Assembly: GCF_900167465.1 (NCBI RefSeq)
Contig: NZ_FUWR01000001.1
Location: forward strand, 427,269 to 491,268
Length of the DNA stretch: 64,000 nt
Reading direction: 5' to 3'
Source: Trichlorobacter thiogenes
GTDB lineage: Bacteria; Desulfobacterota; Desulfuromonadia; Geobacterales; Pseudopelobacteraceae
Shown here: positions 8,229 to 18,503 of the stretch, piece by piece
How the letters are laid out: each line of letters starts with the position of its first letter
Numbering within the stretch: position 1 is the first letter of the stretch
The notes under the pieces: generated by a model
Told to the model about the DNA's origin: nothing
The model's input: the letters and a program-made list of their open reading frames with translations, nothing else
Database searches by the model: none
Made by a program: the position numbers and the translations under genes

Positions 8229-11200
8229 ATGGTCTTCAGCAGCTTTCGACATAAGCTGATTCTTGCCTTCAGCCTGTTTATTACGGTGCTGCTGGCAGGC
8301 ATTGCCTGGGGAACCTATGCCTGGTTCAAGCATCAGACCCAGCAGATGATTTTTCGAGAACAGAGTGCCATGGTCTCCTCTCTGGCCCGTGGTCTGGATG
8401 ACAAGCTCCTGTCCGCTCATAATGCCTTGATTGCCGTTGCAAAGGTTGCACCTGCTGAATCAGTTACCAGGCATGCGCAGATGCAGGCTTGGCTGGATAA
8501 CCGTACCGGTATCCGTTCCATCTTTAACCACGGCCTGTTTCTGTATGATCTCTCCGGTACACTTTTCGCGAACAGCCCCCGTACTCCTCAGTTAATCGGC
8601 AGTTCCTACGCCTTTCGGCCCTACTTTCAAGATACCATCAAAAGCGGCAAACCGGTTATTGCGCAGCCTTTTATCTCATCGGTCAACGGCTCTGCAGTTA
8701 TCGCCATGACGGCTCCAATCCATGATCGTGAGGGGAGGATTATCGCTGTTATGGCAGGCCTGATTGACCTGCGCAATGACAGCGGCTTTTTCCACGAATT
8801 GAGCCGGGTCAGGGTTGGCAGTTCCGGCTATCTGTATCTGTTTGGGCCTGATCGGACCATTATCCTGCATCCAGATCCCAGTCGGATTATGAAGCGGGAT
8901 GTGCCTAAAGGCTCCAATAAACTGTTCGACCGTGCCATTGACGGGTTTGAAGGTGCTGGCGAGACCGTAAACAGCCGAGGCAGACATTTCCTGGCTGCCT
9001 TCAAGCGCCTTCAGTCAACCAACTGGATTCTTGCTTCCAATTTCCCTATTGAAGAAGCCTACGCACCGATCACCAGTTTCAGGACAATCTACCTCTGGGG
9101 TATGGCAGCGGTTGTGCTGCTAAGCATTGCTGCAGCCTGGTTGCTGGGGCAAACCATTACCCGTGGTATTACCAGTCTGGCCGGGCAGGTGCGTAATCTG
9201 AACACGCAAACTGGAGTGGTTTCGCAGATTGAAATGCCCGGTGATGATGAGCTGAAGCTGCTTGCCGATTCGTTTAATGAGCTGCTGGAAGGGGTTGAAA
9301 AGCGGGAACAGAAGCTGCTGGATTTCTCGGTTACCATGGAGCAGAAGAATGTGGAACTGGGCATGGCACTTGCCATGGCAGAAGAGGCAACCAAGGCCAA
9401 AAGCGCCTTTCTGGCAACCATGAGTCACGAAATCCGTACCCCGATGAACGGAGTGATCGGCATGACCGGCCTGCTGCTGGACACAGAGCTGTCTGAAGAG
9501 CAGCGCAGGTATGCCGAGATTGTGCGCAGAAGTGGTGAGAACCTTCTGGATATCATCAATGATATCCTTGATTTTTCAAAGATTGAGGCGTCCCGTCTTG
9601 AGCTGGAAGAGATGCCGTTTGATCTGCGGATGACCCTGGAAGATACGGTTGAACTGCTTGCACCCCGTATCTTTGACAAGAGAGTTGAGCTGATCTGTCT
9701 GGTTGACCCGGATATTCCCTGGGAGCTGGTGGGTGATCCGGGGCGTTTGCGGCAGATCATTCTGAATCTGGCAGGCAATGCCATTAAATTCACGGAGCAG
9801 GGTGAAATTGATATCAGGGCTGATCTGGAAAGCGCTTCAGCAGATCAGATAACGATCCGTTTTTCAGTACAGGACACCGGTATCGGCATACCAGAGCATC
9901 GGCTGGAAGCGGTCTTTGCCCCCTTTACCCAGGTAGATGGTTCCACTACCCGCAAATTTGGCGGTACCGGACTGGGGTTGGCCATCAGCAGGCAGTTGGT
10001 GGAGCTGATGGGAGGAGAGATCGGGGTTACCAGTCAGGAGGGAAGAGGGTCCTGCTTCTGGTTTACAGCCAGATTGACTGCTGTGGCTGATCCATCTGAT
10101 GTTGCACCACGTTTTGCGGCGATTGATAGCTTGCATCTGCTGGTGGTTGATGACAACGACACAAACCGGCAACTGTTGATAACCCTGCTTTCCGGTTGGG
10201 GCTGTCGCTACGATACCGCCAGCAACGGCTCCACAGCCTTGGGACTGCTGCAGGAATATCATGCCGCAGGTGACCCCTTTCAGGTTGTCTTGATTGACTC
10301 GATCATGCCAGAGATGAATGGAATGGCACTGGCTCAGATGATTCGACAGGGTCCGGCCTTTGCAGAGACCAAGCTGGTCTTGTTAAGCGGGTTGGGGGTC
10401 AGGGGCGAAGCGGCAGAGCTCCACCAGGCCGGTTTTGCAGCATGGTTGACCAAACCGATTCGACAGCAACAGCTCCATGACTGTCTTTCACTGCTTGCGG
10501 GTCGTACCAGTGCCCTCCAGCCGCAGGGTGATGATCTTATCACGCGCCATACGGTCCGGGAGGCGCAACGTCACAACGCCCGTATTCTACTGGCAGAGGA
10601 CAACCCGGTGAATCAGGCGGTGGCCTTGGCCATGCTGCAAAAACTGGGGTATCGCGCTGATGTGGTTGCAAATGGGCAGGAAGCGATTGAGGCGCTGTCA
10701 CGCATCAACTATGATTTGGTGTTGATGGATTGCCAGATGCCTGAACTGGATGGCTTTGAAGCCACCTCGCTGATTCGGAGCAGCACTACTCCTGTGTTGA
10801 ACCATGGCGTGCCGGTTCTTGCCATGACCGCCAACGCCATGGCCGGAGACCGGGAACGCTGCCTCAGGGCCGGTATGGATGATTATCTGTCCAAACCGGT
10901 CAAGCAAAAGGAGCTGGAGCAGGCGCTGGACAGGTGGCTGACCACGTCTGAGAGCAGGCCGATTGTGCTGTTGGATGCCGCGCCAGCCTTGTCACCGCCG
11001 GATGCCGAGGATCAGTTGCAGCTCTTTGACGAACAGGAACTGCTGGATCGACTAGATGACAACCATCCGTTGCTGCTGGAGATCACCAGTATGGCTTGTG
11101 CTGACTTACCAGTGAGGCTGCAACAGATGCAGCAGGCGCTCATCTCAGAAGATCGGGCTGCACTCAGGCAGACTGCCCATACGATCAAGGGAATGGCGGC

Positions 11201-11348
11201 TAACCTGGCTGCATACCGGTTGCAGCGGGTGGCTGGCCAGCTTGAAGACAAGGCTGAAAGCGTTGATGTCCGTCAATTACGGTTGTTGGCAACGCAGGTT
11301 AATGAGCAGGTAGATACTCTGGTGGAGCTACTGCTTAAAAAAGGCTAA
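8229..11348 (+). CDS. membrane hybrid histidine kinase with Cache, HAMP, two receiver and HPt domains
   Basis: A 1039-residue multi-step phosphorelay sensor. Residues 9-32 are the first membrane helix. A periplasmic double-Cache-like sensor follows to about 285, then a second helix near 290-312 and a HAMP linker. The HisKA domain has [11 protein letters not shown] with His400. The ATPase domain shows the N box near [10 protein letters not shown] and the GTGLGLAIS glycine box. Receiver 1 has phosphoacceptor Asp690 ([11 protein letters not shown]) and receiver 2 has Asp834 ([11 protein letters not shown]). The C-terminal HPt has His984 ([11 protein letters not shown]). The output partner and ligand are unknown. 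No response regulator with a DNA-binding domain is adjacent, so the HPt presumably passes phosphate to a distant regulator. Confidence 0.93.
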   Translation: MVFSSFRHKLILAFSLFITVLLAGIAWGTYAWFKHQTQQMIFREQSAMVSSLARGLDDKLLSAHNALIAVAKVAPAESVTRHAQMQAWLDNRTGIRSIFNHGLFLYDLSGTLFANSPRTPQLIGSSYAFRPYFQDTIKSGKPVIAQPFISSVNGSAVIAMTAPIHDREGRIIAVMAGLIDLRNDSGFFHELSRVRVGSSGYLYLFGPDRTIILHPDPSRIMKRDVPKGSNKLFDRAIDGFEGAGETVNSRGRHFLAAFKRLQSTNWILASNFPIEEAYAPITSFRTIYLWGMAAVVLLSIAAAWLLGQTITRGITSLAGQVRNLNTQTGVVSQIEMPGDDELKLLADSFNELLEGVEKREQKLLDFSVTMEQKNVELGMALAMAEEATKAKSAFLATMSHEIRTPMNGVIGMTGLLLDTELSEEQRRYAEIVRRSGENLLDIINDILDFSKIEASRLELEEMPFDLRMTLEDTVELLAPRIFDKRVELICLVDPDIPWELVGDPGRLRQIILNLAGNAIKFTEQGEIDIRADLESASADQITIRFSVQDTGIGIPEHRLEAVFAPFTQVDGSTTRKFGGTGLGLAISRQLVELMGGEIGVTSQEGRGSCFWFTARLTAVADPSDVAPRFAAIDSLHLLVVDDNDTNRQLLITLLSGWGCRYDTASNGSTALGLLQEYHAAGDPFQVVLIDSIMPEMNGMALAQMIRQGPAFAETKLVLLSGLGVRGEAAELHQAGFAAWLTKPIRQQQLHDCLSLLAGRTSALQPQGDDLITRHTVREAQRHNARILLAEDNPVNQAVALAMLQKLGYRADVVANGQEAIEALSRINYDLVLMDCQMPELDGFEATSLIRSSTTPVLNHGVPVLAMTANAMAGDRERCLRAGMDDYLSKPVKQKELEQALDRWLTTSESRPIVLLDAAPALSPPDAEDQLQLFDEQELLDRLDDNHPLLLEITSMACADLPVRLQQMQQALISEDRAALRQTAHTIKGMAANLAAYRLQRVAGQLEDKAESVDVRQLRLLATQVNEQVDTLVELLLKKG

Positions 11349-11480
11349 TCGGGTCGCGCTGGCAGTACAGCAGGATGACGTACCTGGATAGATTTCTGTA
11401 ACCGGATCAGTTTTAAACTCTGGAAACAGCGGTTGATAAATGGTATGTTGGCAAAATTTTTAAGGAGTAGCTCATAGACC

Positions 11481-12353
11481 ATGATCCTGCCCCGTTCCAT
11501 GCTTTTACTGGCTGCCTGCCTGTTCTGTTTTCTGCTGTTGTTGGGAAGCGGCCTTTCCCACGCCGCTGAACCGACTAAAAACGAGTATGTACTGGGGGTT
11601 TTTCCATTTCTCCCCTCTGCCAACCTGGAAGGGATTTTTGCCCCGATAGCAGCAGAGTTGTCCAAGGCGTTGGGAAAACCGGTACGGCTGCGTCTGACCA
11701 GCAGCTATGATTCTTTTGTTCAGGCGCTGCAGGACCAGACCTTTGACATAGTCCATATTCACCCCTTTGACTATGTCCAGTTCGGGCGCCAGAAGGGGTA
11801 TCACCCCCTGGTAGCCAGATCTGAAGACCTCTTTGCCCTGTTTTCCGTAAAAAATGGTTCTCCCATTGCAAAACTGTCTGATTTAAAAGGTAAGCGTCTT
11901 GGTACACCGCCAGCAACCGGCGCGGTCACCTATTTGGCGCTTGATGCAGTACACAAGGCTGGTCTTACGCCGGGCAAAGACCTGGCGGTTCGTAATTTCC
12001 CCAATCACCTGGCCTGTCTGCAGCAACTGCAGATCGGTTCGATTGATTCCTGCGCCACCAGCTCTGGTACCTCGAAGACCTTTGAATCCCAGTTTGGCCT
12101 GCCGCTTAAACGGATCGGCCATTCCATCTCTATCCCCCACACCCTGTTTGCGGCACACAAACGGATTCCAGCCACAGACCGGGAGATCATCAAAAAGACC
12201 CTGCTGACCAGCTCCCTTGCCCAGGTTGATCCACACCTGCGCCAGCTGTTTATTGAAACAGGGAGTGCCAGTACAGGAAGCTACTTTAAGGCGGTCAGCG
12301 ACAGGGATTACGAATCAGCCCGACGGATTTTGAAACGGCTGGGCACCCATTGA
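11481..12353 (+). CDS. PhnD-like periplasmic substrate-binding protein
   Basis: A 290-residue protein with an N-terminal signal segment (MLLLAACLFCFLLLLGSGLSHAAEP). A phosphate/phosphite/phosphonate-type binding fold follows: VLGVFPFLPSANL, SYDSFVQALQDQTFDIVHIHPFDYVQ, LSDLKGKRLGTPPATGAVTY and CATSSGTSKTFE. The family normally delivers oxyanions to ABC transporters, but no permease or ATPase gene is nearby. It is instead coupled (overlapping stop and start) to a membrane GGDEF-EAL protein. It may therefore act as the ligand-binding component of a cyclic-di-GMP sensor, which is inference. AAGGAG lies about 13 bases before the ATG, so the start at residue 7 (Met) is also possible. Confidence 0.8.
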   Translation: MILPRSMLLLAACLFCFLLLLGSGLSHAAEPTKNEYVLGVFPFLPSANLEGIFAPIAAELSKALGKPVRLRLTSSYDSFVQALQDQTFDIVHIHPFDYVQFGRQKGYHPLVARSEDLFALFSVKNGSPIAKLSDLKGKRLGTPPATGAVTYLALDAVHKAGLTPGKDLAVRNFPNHLACLQQLQIGSIDSCATSSGTSKTFESQFGLPLKRIGHSISIPHTLFAAHKRIPATDREIIKKTLLTSSLAQVDPHLRQLFIETGSASTGSYFKAVSDRDYESARRILKRLGTH

Positions 12354-14347
12354 TAACCATCTCGCTTAAATACCGGATTGCCCTGGTGGTTTTCATCCTC
12401 CAGATAGCAATTTTTACCCCCCTGCTTTGGTTTACCTTTGCCGCCTACCGTGATTCTGACCTGAAACAGCTACAGACCCGTGAGGATGTCTTTATGGGGC
12501 TGGTTTCGCAACTTGGGCGGAAAGCACTGCTGACAGCAGAACCAACGGACTTCCAGCTTTTTATCGCCCCCTTCAGTACAGCCCCCCATATCAAGCGGAT
12601 CATTCTGTTGAATCAGTCCGGTATCGTGGTTGCCAGTACAGTCCCCTCTGATCTGGGCAACCCGGCGCCTGTGTATACCCACAGCAGGAATATTGTTTGC
12701 AAAACCAGTGAAATAGCCAATGCCGCCGAGAAGCTGGGTTCGATTTCGGTCCATTTTTCACGCATAGAGATGGAACGGAATGTCAGGGCTCTGTTGTTGT
12801 GGGGCGTCCCGATTGCTGTGGCAGGGGTGATCCTGAGTGCCTTGATCGGGTTGGGGCTGGCATCGTTGCTGACCTGTCGCCTAAAGACACTGGAGCAGGC
12901 TAGCCGTCGCATGTCTGAAGGGGAGATGGGGGTCACCGTTGAGATTTCCGGCAACGATGAGGTCGCTCGCCTGGCCCAGGTTTTTAACGAGATGTCCGGC
13001 AGCCTGCTTTCACAGTTTGAAGAGCTGCAGCAGGTTCAGCAGGAGTTGTCTTTTCAGGCCCAGCATGATCCGTTGACTGGGCTACCGAACCGTTTGCTGT
13101 TCGATCTGCGTTGCAGCCAGGCCATTGCAGCTGCCCAGCAGCATCAGCATGCCCTTGCGCTGCTGTTTTTTGACCTGGACCATTTTAAAAATATCAATGA
13201 CAGCTATGGCCACCAGATAGGTGACAGTGTCCTGCGTTCTGTGGCAGCCCGCCTGACCCTGGTCTTGAAAGATCACAACCTGATTGCCCGGTTGGGTGGT
13301 GATGAGTTCTGTGTGCTGATGGAAAAGGTTGAAAAGCAACAGGAAGCAGCCGAAGTTGCCCAGTCAATTCTGGATATGCTGGCAGTACCGCTGGACTGCG
13401 AGCAGCATGAGTTCTTTCTCTCTGCCAGTATCGGCATCTGTCTCTATCCGCGGGATGGTGAGGATGAGGTCAGGCTGCTGCGCAATGCTGATACCGCCAT
13501 GTATCGCGCCAAAACCGCCGGACGGGGGGCCTATCGTTTCTATTCCCATGAACAGACGTCGTCAGTTCGGGAGCGGACCAGTATGGAAAGCCGTCTCCGC
13601 AAAGCGATTGAGCGTGGTGAGCTGCGTCTGAACTATCAGCCCCAGATCTGTCTTGATACGGGCGCCATCATCGGGGTTGAGGCGCTTGCCCGTTGGTCAA
13701 GCCCGGAGTTTGGTCTGGTGGCGCCGGATAAGTTTATTCCGATTGCCGAAGAAAGCGGCCTGATCATTCCGATGGGTGAGTGGATACTGGATGATGCCTG
13801 CCGCCAGATGCAGCAATGGCGCCAGCAGGGCACTGCAATACCACGTGTGGCGGTTAATCTGTCGGCCCTACAGGTCCAGCGTGGCGATGTGACGGCATTA
13901 GTTCGACGTGCACTGGATAGTACCGGTTTACCAGCCAGCTGCCTGGAATTGGAGATAACGGAAGGGTACATCCTGCAGGATGCTGACCGGGCGATTGAGG
14001 TGTTGCAGCAGTTGCGTGATCTGGGGGTGTCCATCGCCATTGATGACTTTGGTACCGGCTTCTCGTCACTTTCCTATCTGCATCGTCTGCCGATCGACCG
14101 GCTCAAAATAGATAAATCCTTTGTACAGGAGATCGGCTCCACCTCACGGGCCGCTCAGGTGGCCCAGGCAGTGGTCCGTCTTGGCAAGACCCTGGGGCTT
14201 TCTATTATTGGTGAAGGGGTTGAGCATCCCCACCACGCCGATGCATTGCGCGAATGGGGCTGTCATGAAGGACAAGGATTTCTGTATGCCCATGCCGTTG
14301 CTCCAGACCAGCTGCATCTGCTGGCACCGTTTAAGAGGAAACCATGA
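12350..14347 (+). CDS. membrane GGDEF-EAL protein with HAMP domain
   Basis: A 665-residue inner-membrane protein: helix at 8-30, short periplasmic domain, helix near 145-172, HAMP to about 225, GGDEF domain with intact GGDEF at 316-320, and EAL domain beginning at Glu444 (EALARW) with [13 protein letters not shown]. Both active-site signatures are intact, so it could make or degrade cyclic di-GMP. The start is a TTG overlapping the TGA of the PhnD-like gene, which implies translational coupling and a functional pair. The stop overlaps dtd (ATGA). The periplasmic domain is small enough to be a docking module for the binding protein. Confidence 0.9.
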   Translation: MITISLKYRIALVVFILQIAIFTPLLWFTFAAYRDSDLKQLQTREDVFMGLVSQLGRKALLTAEPTDFQLFIAPFSTAPHIKRIILLNQSGIVVASTVPSDLGNPAPVYTHSRNIVCKTSEIANAAEKLGSISVHFSRIEMERNVRALLLWGVPIAVAGVILSALIGLGLASLLTCRLKTLEQASRRMSEGEMGVTVEISGNDEVARLAQVFNEMSGSLLSQFEELQQVQQELSFQAQHDPLTGLPNRLLFDLRCSQAIAAAQQHQHALALLFFDLDHFKNINDSYGHQIGDSVLRSVAARLTLVLKDHNLIARLGGDEFCVLMEKVEKQQEAAEVAQSILDMLAVPLDCEQHEFFLSASIGICLYPRDGEDEVRLLRNADTAMYRAKTAGRGAYRFYSHEQTSSVRERTSMESRLRKAIERGELRLNYQPQICLDTGAIIGVEALARWSSPEFGLVAPDKFIPIAEESGLIIPMGEWILDDACRQMQQWRQQGTAIPRVAVNLSALQVQRGDVTALVRRALDSTGLPASCLELEITEGYILQDADRAIEVLQQLRDLGVSIAIDDFGTGFSSLSYLHRLPIDRLKIDKSFVQEIGSTSRAAQVAQAVVRLGKTLGLSIIGEGVEHPHHADALREWGCHEGQGFLYAHAVAPDQLHLLAPFKRKP

Positions 14348-14781
14348 GAGCGGTGATTCAGCGGGTCAGTTCTGCATCGGTTACGGTGGATGGTCAGGTG
14401 GTGGGCCAGATCGCTCAGGGTATCATGGTGTTGCTGGGGGTTGAAAAAGGGGATACCGAGACTCCGGCAGACTGGCTGGCTGAGAAGATCGTCGGGCTAC
14501 GGATATTTGAAGATGAGGCAGGTAAAATGAACCGCTCGTTGATAGATATTGGCGGAGCAGTGCTGGCGGTTTCCCAGTTTACCCTGGCTGGTAACTGCGA
14601 CAAGGGGCGCCGCCCCTCCTTTGATACCGCAGCGCCTGCAGAAGAGGGCAAGCGGCTGTATGATTATTTTGTCGAGGCATTGAAGCGTCAGAACGTGCCG
14701 GTGCAGACCGGTATCTTTCAGGCAGATATGCAGGTGGCCCTGGTTAATGATGGGCCGGTGACCTTTATTCTGGAGCGTTAA
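14344..14781 (+). CDS. dtd: D-aminoacyl-tRNA deacylase
   Basis: Removes D-amino acids and misattached glycine from tRNA. A 145-residue protein with the typical start [17 protein letters not shown], the SQFTL active-site motif near residue 78 and the cross-subunit Gly-Pro motif NDGPVT near residue 137. It is usually a dimer in the cytoplasm. The ATGA overlap with the preceding GGDEF-EAL gene shows shared translation, though no functional link is evident. Confidence 0.96.
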   Translation: MRAVIQRVSSASVTVDGQVVGQIAQGIMVLLGVEKGDTETPADWLAEKIVGLRIFEDEAGKMNRSLIDIGGAVLAVSQFTLAGNCDKGRRPSFDTAAPAEEGKRLYDYFVEALKRQNVPVQTGIFQADMQVALVNDGPVTFILER

Positions 14782-14784
14782 GCA

Positions 14785-15702
14785 ATGTTTTCTCTCTCTT
14801 TAGGATCCAGAATAGATCAGCTGCTGTCCTTGTATGTCATTGACATAATGAATACATTGCTATTTTTGGCAGCCTTGCTGCTCATGATCGCACTCTTGTT
14901 TGTACGCAAACTGGCCAAAGAGCTGCCCAAAGGACGTACCCGTAATTGGTGGAAAATTCTGGGTGGCCTGATTGTCCTGTTTATCTGCGGTTACTTCAGC
15001 TTCTACCTGATGAAATTGGGCACACAGTACAGCAGTTCCGAGATGCTGGTGCCGGTCATTTTCTTTTTTGGTGCCATATTTGTACTGCTGGTCTGCGTAC
15101 TTGCCTACCGCACCACCTGTGAGCTGAAGCGGATCTTTGTGCTGGAGCAGGAGAGCATTACCGACCCGCTGACCGGTATCTTTAACCGTCGCCATCTTGA
15201 CCGGCGCCTGCAGGAAGAAGTCCTGCGTTGCCACCGCTACAACCTCTTGCTGGCGGTATTGCTGGTGGATATCGACCATTTCAAGAAGGTGAATGATACC
15301 TGGGGACATCAGGTTGGTGATCTGGTTTTAAAGCACGTCTCCAGGATATTTGTTGAGGTGCTGCGCCAAACCGATATGGTTGCCCGCTTTGGTGGTGAAG
15401 AATTTGTGATTCTGCTGCCCCACACCCCGGAAACAGAGTCATATAGTCTTGCAGAACGACTGCGGAAAACAGTTGAAAGCACCCCCCTGCAGTTCATGTC
15501 AGACGGTACATTGACAGAGATACGCGTCACGATCAGTATCGGCAGTGCCTGCCTGTTACCTGAAAGTGATTCGGCCTTTGATCTGCTGGAACGTGCTGAT
15601 AAAGCGATGTACCGGGCCAAGCATGATGGCCGCAACCGGGTGGTGCGCTGTCCTGGCCATAGCCCCGTGCAGCCGGGGAGATATCAGCATGAAGGTCGGT
15701 AA
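14785..15702 (+). CDS. membrane diguanylate cyclase (GGDEF)
   Basis: A 305-residue protein with three predicted membrane helices (about 20-42, 55-75 and 88-108) and then a GGDEF domain with LTGIFNRRHLD, DIDHFKKVNDTWGHQ and the active-site GGEEF at 203-207. It should synthesise cyclic di-GMP. A canonical inhibitory RxxD site is not obvious before GGEEF. It starts three bases after dtd and its 3' end overlaps a small membrane-protein gene in another frame. Confidence 0.9.
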   Translation: MFSLSLGSRIDQLLSLYVIDIMNTLLFLAALLLMIALLFVRKLAKELPKGRTRNWWKILGGLIVLFICGYFSFYLMKLGTQYSSSEMLVPVIFFFGAIFVLLVCVLAYRTTCELKRIFVLEQESITDPLTGIFNRRHLDRRLQEEVLRCHRYNLLLAVLLVDIDHFKKVNDTWGHQVGDLVLKHVSRIFVEVLRQTDMVARFGGEEFVILLPHTPETESYSLAERLRKTVESTPLQFMSDGTLTEIRVTISIGSACLLPESDSAFDLLERADKAMYRAKHDGRNRVVRCPGHSPVQPGRYQHEGR

Positions 15703-15973
15703 TCTTCGTGATGCCGCAACAAGCGGCGGTTTCTGGATGGCGTGGCTGTTACTGATAACAGCCGTCCTGATACCGGTTCCCACTGCCAGTTTCTGTCTGG
15801 CCTTTCTGGCGGTCACCTGTGGGGTGTTTCCGTTGGCGTTTGGCTCCCGCAGGCAACGAATTGGTGCCGTTGCTGCCCTCGTCCTGAGTATTCTGTTGGT
15901 CTTTTCACTGGTTGATAAGGCCAAAAACGATCCCTGGTTCAAAAAACACCGCAGCACAAGTTCGCCTGCCTGA
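15689..15973 (+). CDS. small two-helix membrane protein
   Basis: A 94-residue frame starting at ATG 15689, with GGGGAG eight bases upstream. It overlaps the last 14 bases of the GGDEF gene. Two hydrophobic stretches (about 16-38 and 52-70) with basic flanks suggest a hairpin membrane protein. No family recognised. The same frame can be read upstream to 15545, but that part lies inside the GGDEF coding region and is not likely translated. Coupling to the cyclase suggests an accessory role, which is only inference. Confidence 0.6.
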   Translation: MKVGNLRDAATSGGFWMAWLLLITAVLIPVPTASFCLAFLAVTCGVFPLAFGSRRQRIGAVAALVLSILLVFSLVDKAKNDPWFKKHRSTSSPA

Positions 15974-16117
15974 ACAGATCAGCCAACCTGCCACCTACAT
16001 TCAACGCCCTGGCTGTAGACACAAATTGTACAACGCCCCCAATCATCAGCCATCAATTTTAGCTCAATACCTTATATAACCTTGCGATACCTATACATTG
16101 GGTCGTTTGGTGGTATA

Positions 16118-16145
16118 TTGGCATACTATCTGTAATAGCTATAAC
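16118..16145 (+). promoter_or_regulatory. candidate sigma-70 promoter
   Basis: TTGGCA (16118-16123) and TATAAC (16140-16145) are separated by 16 bases, each matching 5 of 6 consensus positions. The start codon of the phosphatase gene lies 27 bases downstream. Confidence 0.55.
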
Positions 16146-16171
16146 GATTCATGAAATGAGGTCCTCAAACT

Positions 16172-16783
16172 ATGCTGCTGCCAACCTATCGCTTTCTGAT
16201 CATTGTAGCCTGTTGCCTGACCATCCTGGCCGGTATTGCCTGGGCAAATGCTCCTGCTGTAGCCACAAAGCCTGCTGCCAATCAAACGGTAGTAATTCGC
16301 TCCTCTGAGCATCTCTACAACCTGCCCGGCCTGGGTAATGCAGGCAGGGTTGCCCCAGGCGTCTATCGCGGCGAACAGCCCGGACCGGGCGGCTATACAA
16401 CCCTGAAGCAGCTGGGGGTCAAGACCGTGATTGATCTGCGTACCAGTGAGAGCGAAAAAGCCCAGGTGGAGGCAGCCGGAATGCGGGCGATTGCCGTACC
16501 GATTGAGATGACCCGCAAGGGACTGAAGGAAAAGGTTGATCAGGTGGTGGCGCTGATGGCTGATCCAGCCAATCAGCCGGTTTACGTTCATTGTCGTCAT
16601 GGACAGGACCGTACCGGCATTGTGGTGGCAGCCTACCGGATGACACTTGACAACTGGAGTCTGAAGGATGTTGAAGCTGAGATGCAATCCTTCGGGTTTA
16701 ATGATGTCTGGGTCAACTTCAAGAAGTTTATCCGCAGTTACAAAGTACCGGCTGGTAAGGCACTGCAGCCTGTTGCCAACTAA
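16172..16783 (+). CDS. secreted dual-specificity/tyrosine-type phosphatase
   Basis: A 203-residue protein with an N-terminal signal sequence ending near IAWANA, so probably periplasmic. The P-loop HCRHGQDRT, with catalytic Cys141 and its arginine, is intact. KTVIDLRTSESEK upstream is the usual DSP beta strand. The substrate is unknown; relatives act on phosphoproteins or phosphoinositide- and phosphatidate-like compounds. It is followed within 30 bases by a lipid glycosyltransferase-like gene. An envelope-lipid role is possible but unproven. Confidence 0.85.
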   Translation: MLLPTYRFLIIVACCLTILAGIAWANAPAVATKPAANQTVVIRSSEHLYNLPGLGNAGRVAPGVYRGEQPGPGGYTTLKQLGVKTVIDLRTSESEKAQVEAAGMRAIAVPIEMTRKGLKEKVDQVVALMADPANQPVYVHCRHGQDRTGIVVAAYRMTLDNWSLKDVEAEMQSFGFNDVWVNFKKFIRSYKVPAGKALQPVAN

Positions 16784-16812
16784 TCAGACCAGCTGTGCAG
16801 AGGAGAACCACC

Positions 16813-17964
16813 ATGAGCAGCCAGACCCCAGCAAAAAAGAAGCTCGTCATATTCAGTGTCTCTGCCGGTGCAGGCCATGTGCGGGCTGCTCAGGCCCTGG
16901 TTGCTGCGGCCAAGCAATCCTATCCTGCTGTTGAGGCGGTGCATGTGGACCTGATGGAGCTGGTGCCGCAACTATTCAGAAAGGTCTATGCCGATTCCTA
17001 CCTGAAGGTGGTGGAAAGGCATCCGGCGCTCTGGGGCTACCTGTACGACAAGAGTGACCATGAAAAGGCCGACTCAGGCCTGAACAAACTTCGGCGGGCC
17101 ATTGAACGGTTGAATACCCGCAAACTGGGTAGCCTGCTGCGGGAAATGCAGCCTGATTACGTGATCTGCACCCATTTTTTACCAGCAGAACTGCTGTCCC
17201 GGAAAATCAGGGCGGGCAAATTCAACGCGCCGGTCTGGGTACAGGTAACCGACTTTGATTTCCATGCGCTCTGGATTCAGCAGCAGATGAGCGGCTACTT
17301 TGCGGCCCATGACGAGGTGGCCTGGCGGATGGCCGAGCGGGGGATTCCTGCGGATACGATCCATGTCACCGGCATTCCGATCATGCCAGCCTTTGATCGT
17401 CAGTATGATCGGGCAACCTGTGCTGCCGAATTTGGTCTTGACCCCAATCGCACCACGTTGCTGATGATGTCCGGCGGCATGGGGGTTGGCGGCATAGAGC
17501 AGCTGGCTGAACGGCTGCTGCATCTGAAAGGAGACTTTCAGATTGTGGCCCTGGCCGGACGCAATGAAAAGCTGCTGACTGACCTTAAAGTGGTGGCCAT
17601 GCAGCACCCCGGGCGCCTGTTTCCCCTGGGGTTCATCAACGTTATTGAGCGGGTCATGGCGGCCAGTGACCTGGCCATTACCAAGCCGGGCGGCCTGACC
17701 ACCTCGGAATGTCTGGCAGTAGGGTTGCCGATGATCGTGGTCTCCCCCATACCAGGCCAGGAGGAACGCAATGCCGATTTCCTGCTGGAAAACGGCGCAG
17801 CCCTCAAGGCCTGCGATGCCGGTGCCCTGGCCTGGCGGGTACAGCATCTGCTGGACAACCCGAAACGCCTCGACAGTCTGCGTAGAAACGCTCTGAACTG
17901 CGGCAGGCCTGATGCAGCCCGCAGGGTGCTGGCAACGGTCCTGGGTGAAGCACCACAGCCATGA
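16813..17964 (+). CDS. MGDG synthase-like family 28 glycosyltransferase
   Basis: A GT-B fold protein of 383 residues resembling monogalactosyl- or monoglucosyl-diacylglycerol synthases. The N-terminal acceptor domain begins VIFSVSAGAGHVRAAQAL (residues 10-27). The donor-binding half contains SGGMGVGGIEQL, TKPGGLTTSECLAVGLP and a PGQEERNADFLLENGAA block. It probably transfers a sugar to a membrane lipid at the inner leaflet. ATG 16813 is chosen because AGAGGAG lies seven bases upstream; the GTG at 16795 overlaps that site. The stop overlaps the next gene (ATGA). Confidence 0.85.
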   Translation: MSSQTPAKKKLVIFSVSAGAGHVRAAQALVAAAKQSYPAVEAVHVDLMELVPQLFRKVYADSYLKVVERHPALWGYLYDKSDHEKADSGLNKLRRAIERLNTRKLGSLLREMQPDYVICTHFLPAELLSRKIRAGKFNAPVWVQVTDFDFHALWIQQQMSGYFAAHDEVAWRMAERGIPADTIHVTGIPIMPAFDRQYDRATCAAEFGLDPNRTTLLMMSGGMGVGGIEQLAERLLHLKGDFQIVALAGRNEKLLTDLKVVAMQHPGRLFPLGFINVIERVMAASDLAITKPGGLTTSECLAVGLPMIVVSPIPGQEERNADFLLENGAALKACDAGALAWRVQHLLDNPKRLDSLRRNALNCGRPDAARRVLATVLGEAPQP

Positions 17965-18452
17965 GTAAGACTCCGCATCGTTGGCCCCATCTGCTGATGC
18001 TGCTCTGCGGTGCTGCAGTGATCGGCTTTTTCTTTGGCATGACCGAGATCCAGATCGAAGGGGGCAATGGCTGGGCCTGCGCCCTGCCCACCTGGCGGAT
18101 TGAATCTCACCCGTTGCTGGATATCTTCTGGGGTGGCAGGCCCATGACCGGCTACCATGCCTGGGTCTTTTCCTTCATGCTGCTGCTGTTTCACTTTCCT
18201 TTGCTGCTGATCTGGCGCTTTAGCTGGCGTCTGGAGGCCCGCTGCATGGGCAGCCTGATGCTGTTCTGGATTATTGAAGACTTTGTCTGGTTTGTGATGA
18301 ATCCCTGCTACGGCCTCAGCAAATTTAAGCCACACTTCATCCCCTGGCATAAACACTGGCTGCTGGGTATGCCCACCGATTACCTGACCTTCAGCCTGGC
18401 CGGACTGCTGCTGATCTGGTGGTCATTTCGAGGAAAAGAGATAACCGCTTGA
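17961..18452 (+). CDS. four-helix membrane protein of unknown function
   Basis: A 163-residue polytopic protein with hydrophobic helices at about 9-27, 64-85, 92-110 and 138-155. Trp, His and Pro residues are prominent (FIPWHKHWLLGMP). No family recognised. Overlap with the glycosyltransferase gene (ATGA) indicates they are made together, so it may assist lipid glycosylation or transport. It ends just before a strong -35 element belonging to the next transcription unit. Confidence 0.7.
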   Translation: MSKTPHRWPHLLMLLCGAAVIGFFFGMTEIQIEGGNGWACALPTWRIESHPLLDIFWGGRPMTGYHAWVFSFMLLLFHFPLLLIWRFSWRLEARCMGSLMLFWIIEDFVWFVMNPCYGLSKFKPHFIPWHKHWLLGMPTDYLTFSLAGLLLIWWSFRGKEITA

Positions 18453-18493
18453 CAGCTAACAGCAGGCTTGCTATGTTCACAAAAAAATGAACA
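18449..18493 (+). promoter_or_regulatory. promoter with overlapping TGTTCA-N8-TGAACA operator
   Basis: TTGACA (18449-18454) is followed after 17 bases by TATGTT (18472-18477). A perfect 6-base inverted repeat, TGTTCA-N8-TGAACA, at 18474-18493 covers the -10 and start region. The regulator starting at 18504 is encoded immediately after it, so autorepression is likely. Confidence 0.75.
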
Positions 18494-18503
18494 AAGGTTT
18501 TGT

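Noticed and set aside
15545-15688. Upstream extension of the small membrane protein
   Set aside because: It lies inside the GGDEF coding region in another frame and lacks a ribosome binding site.
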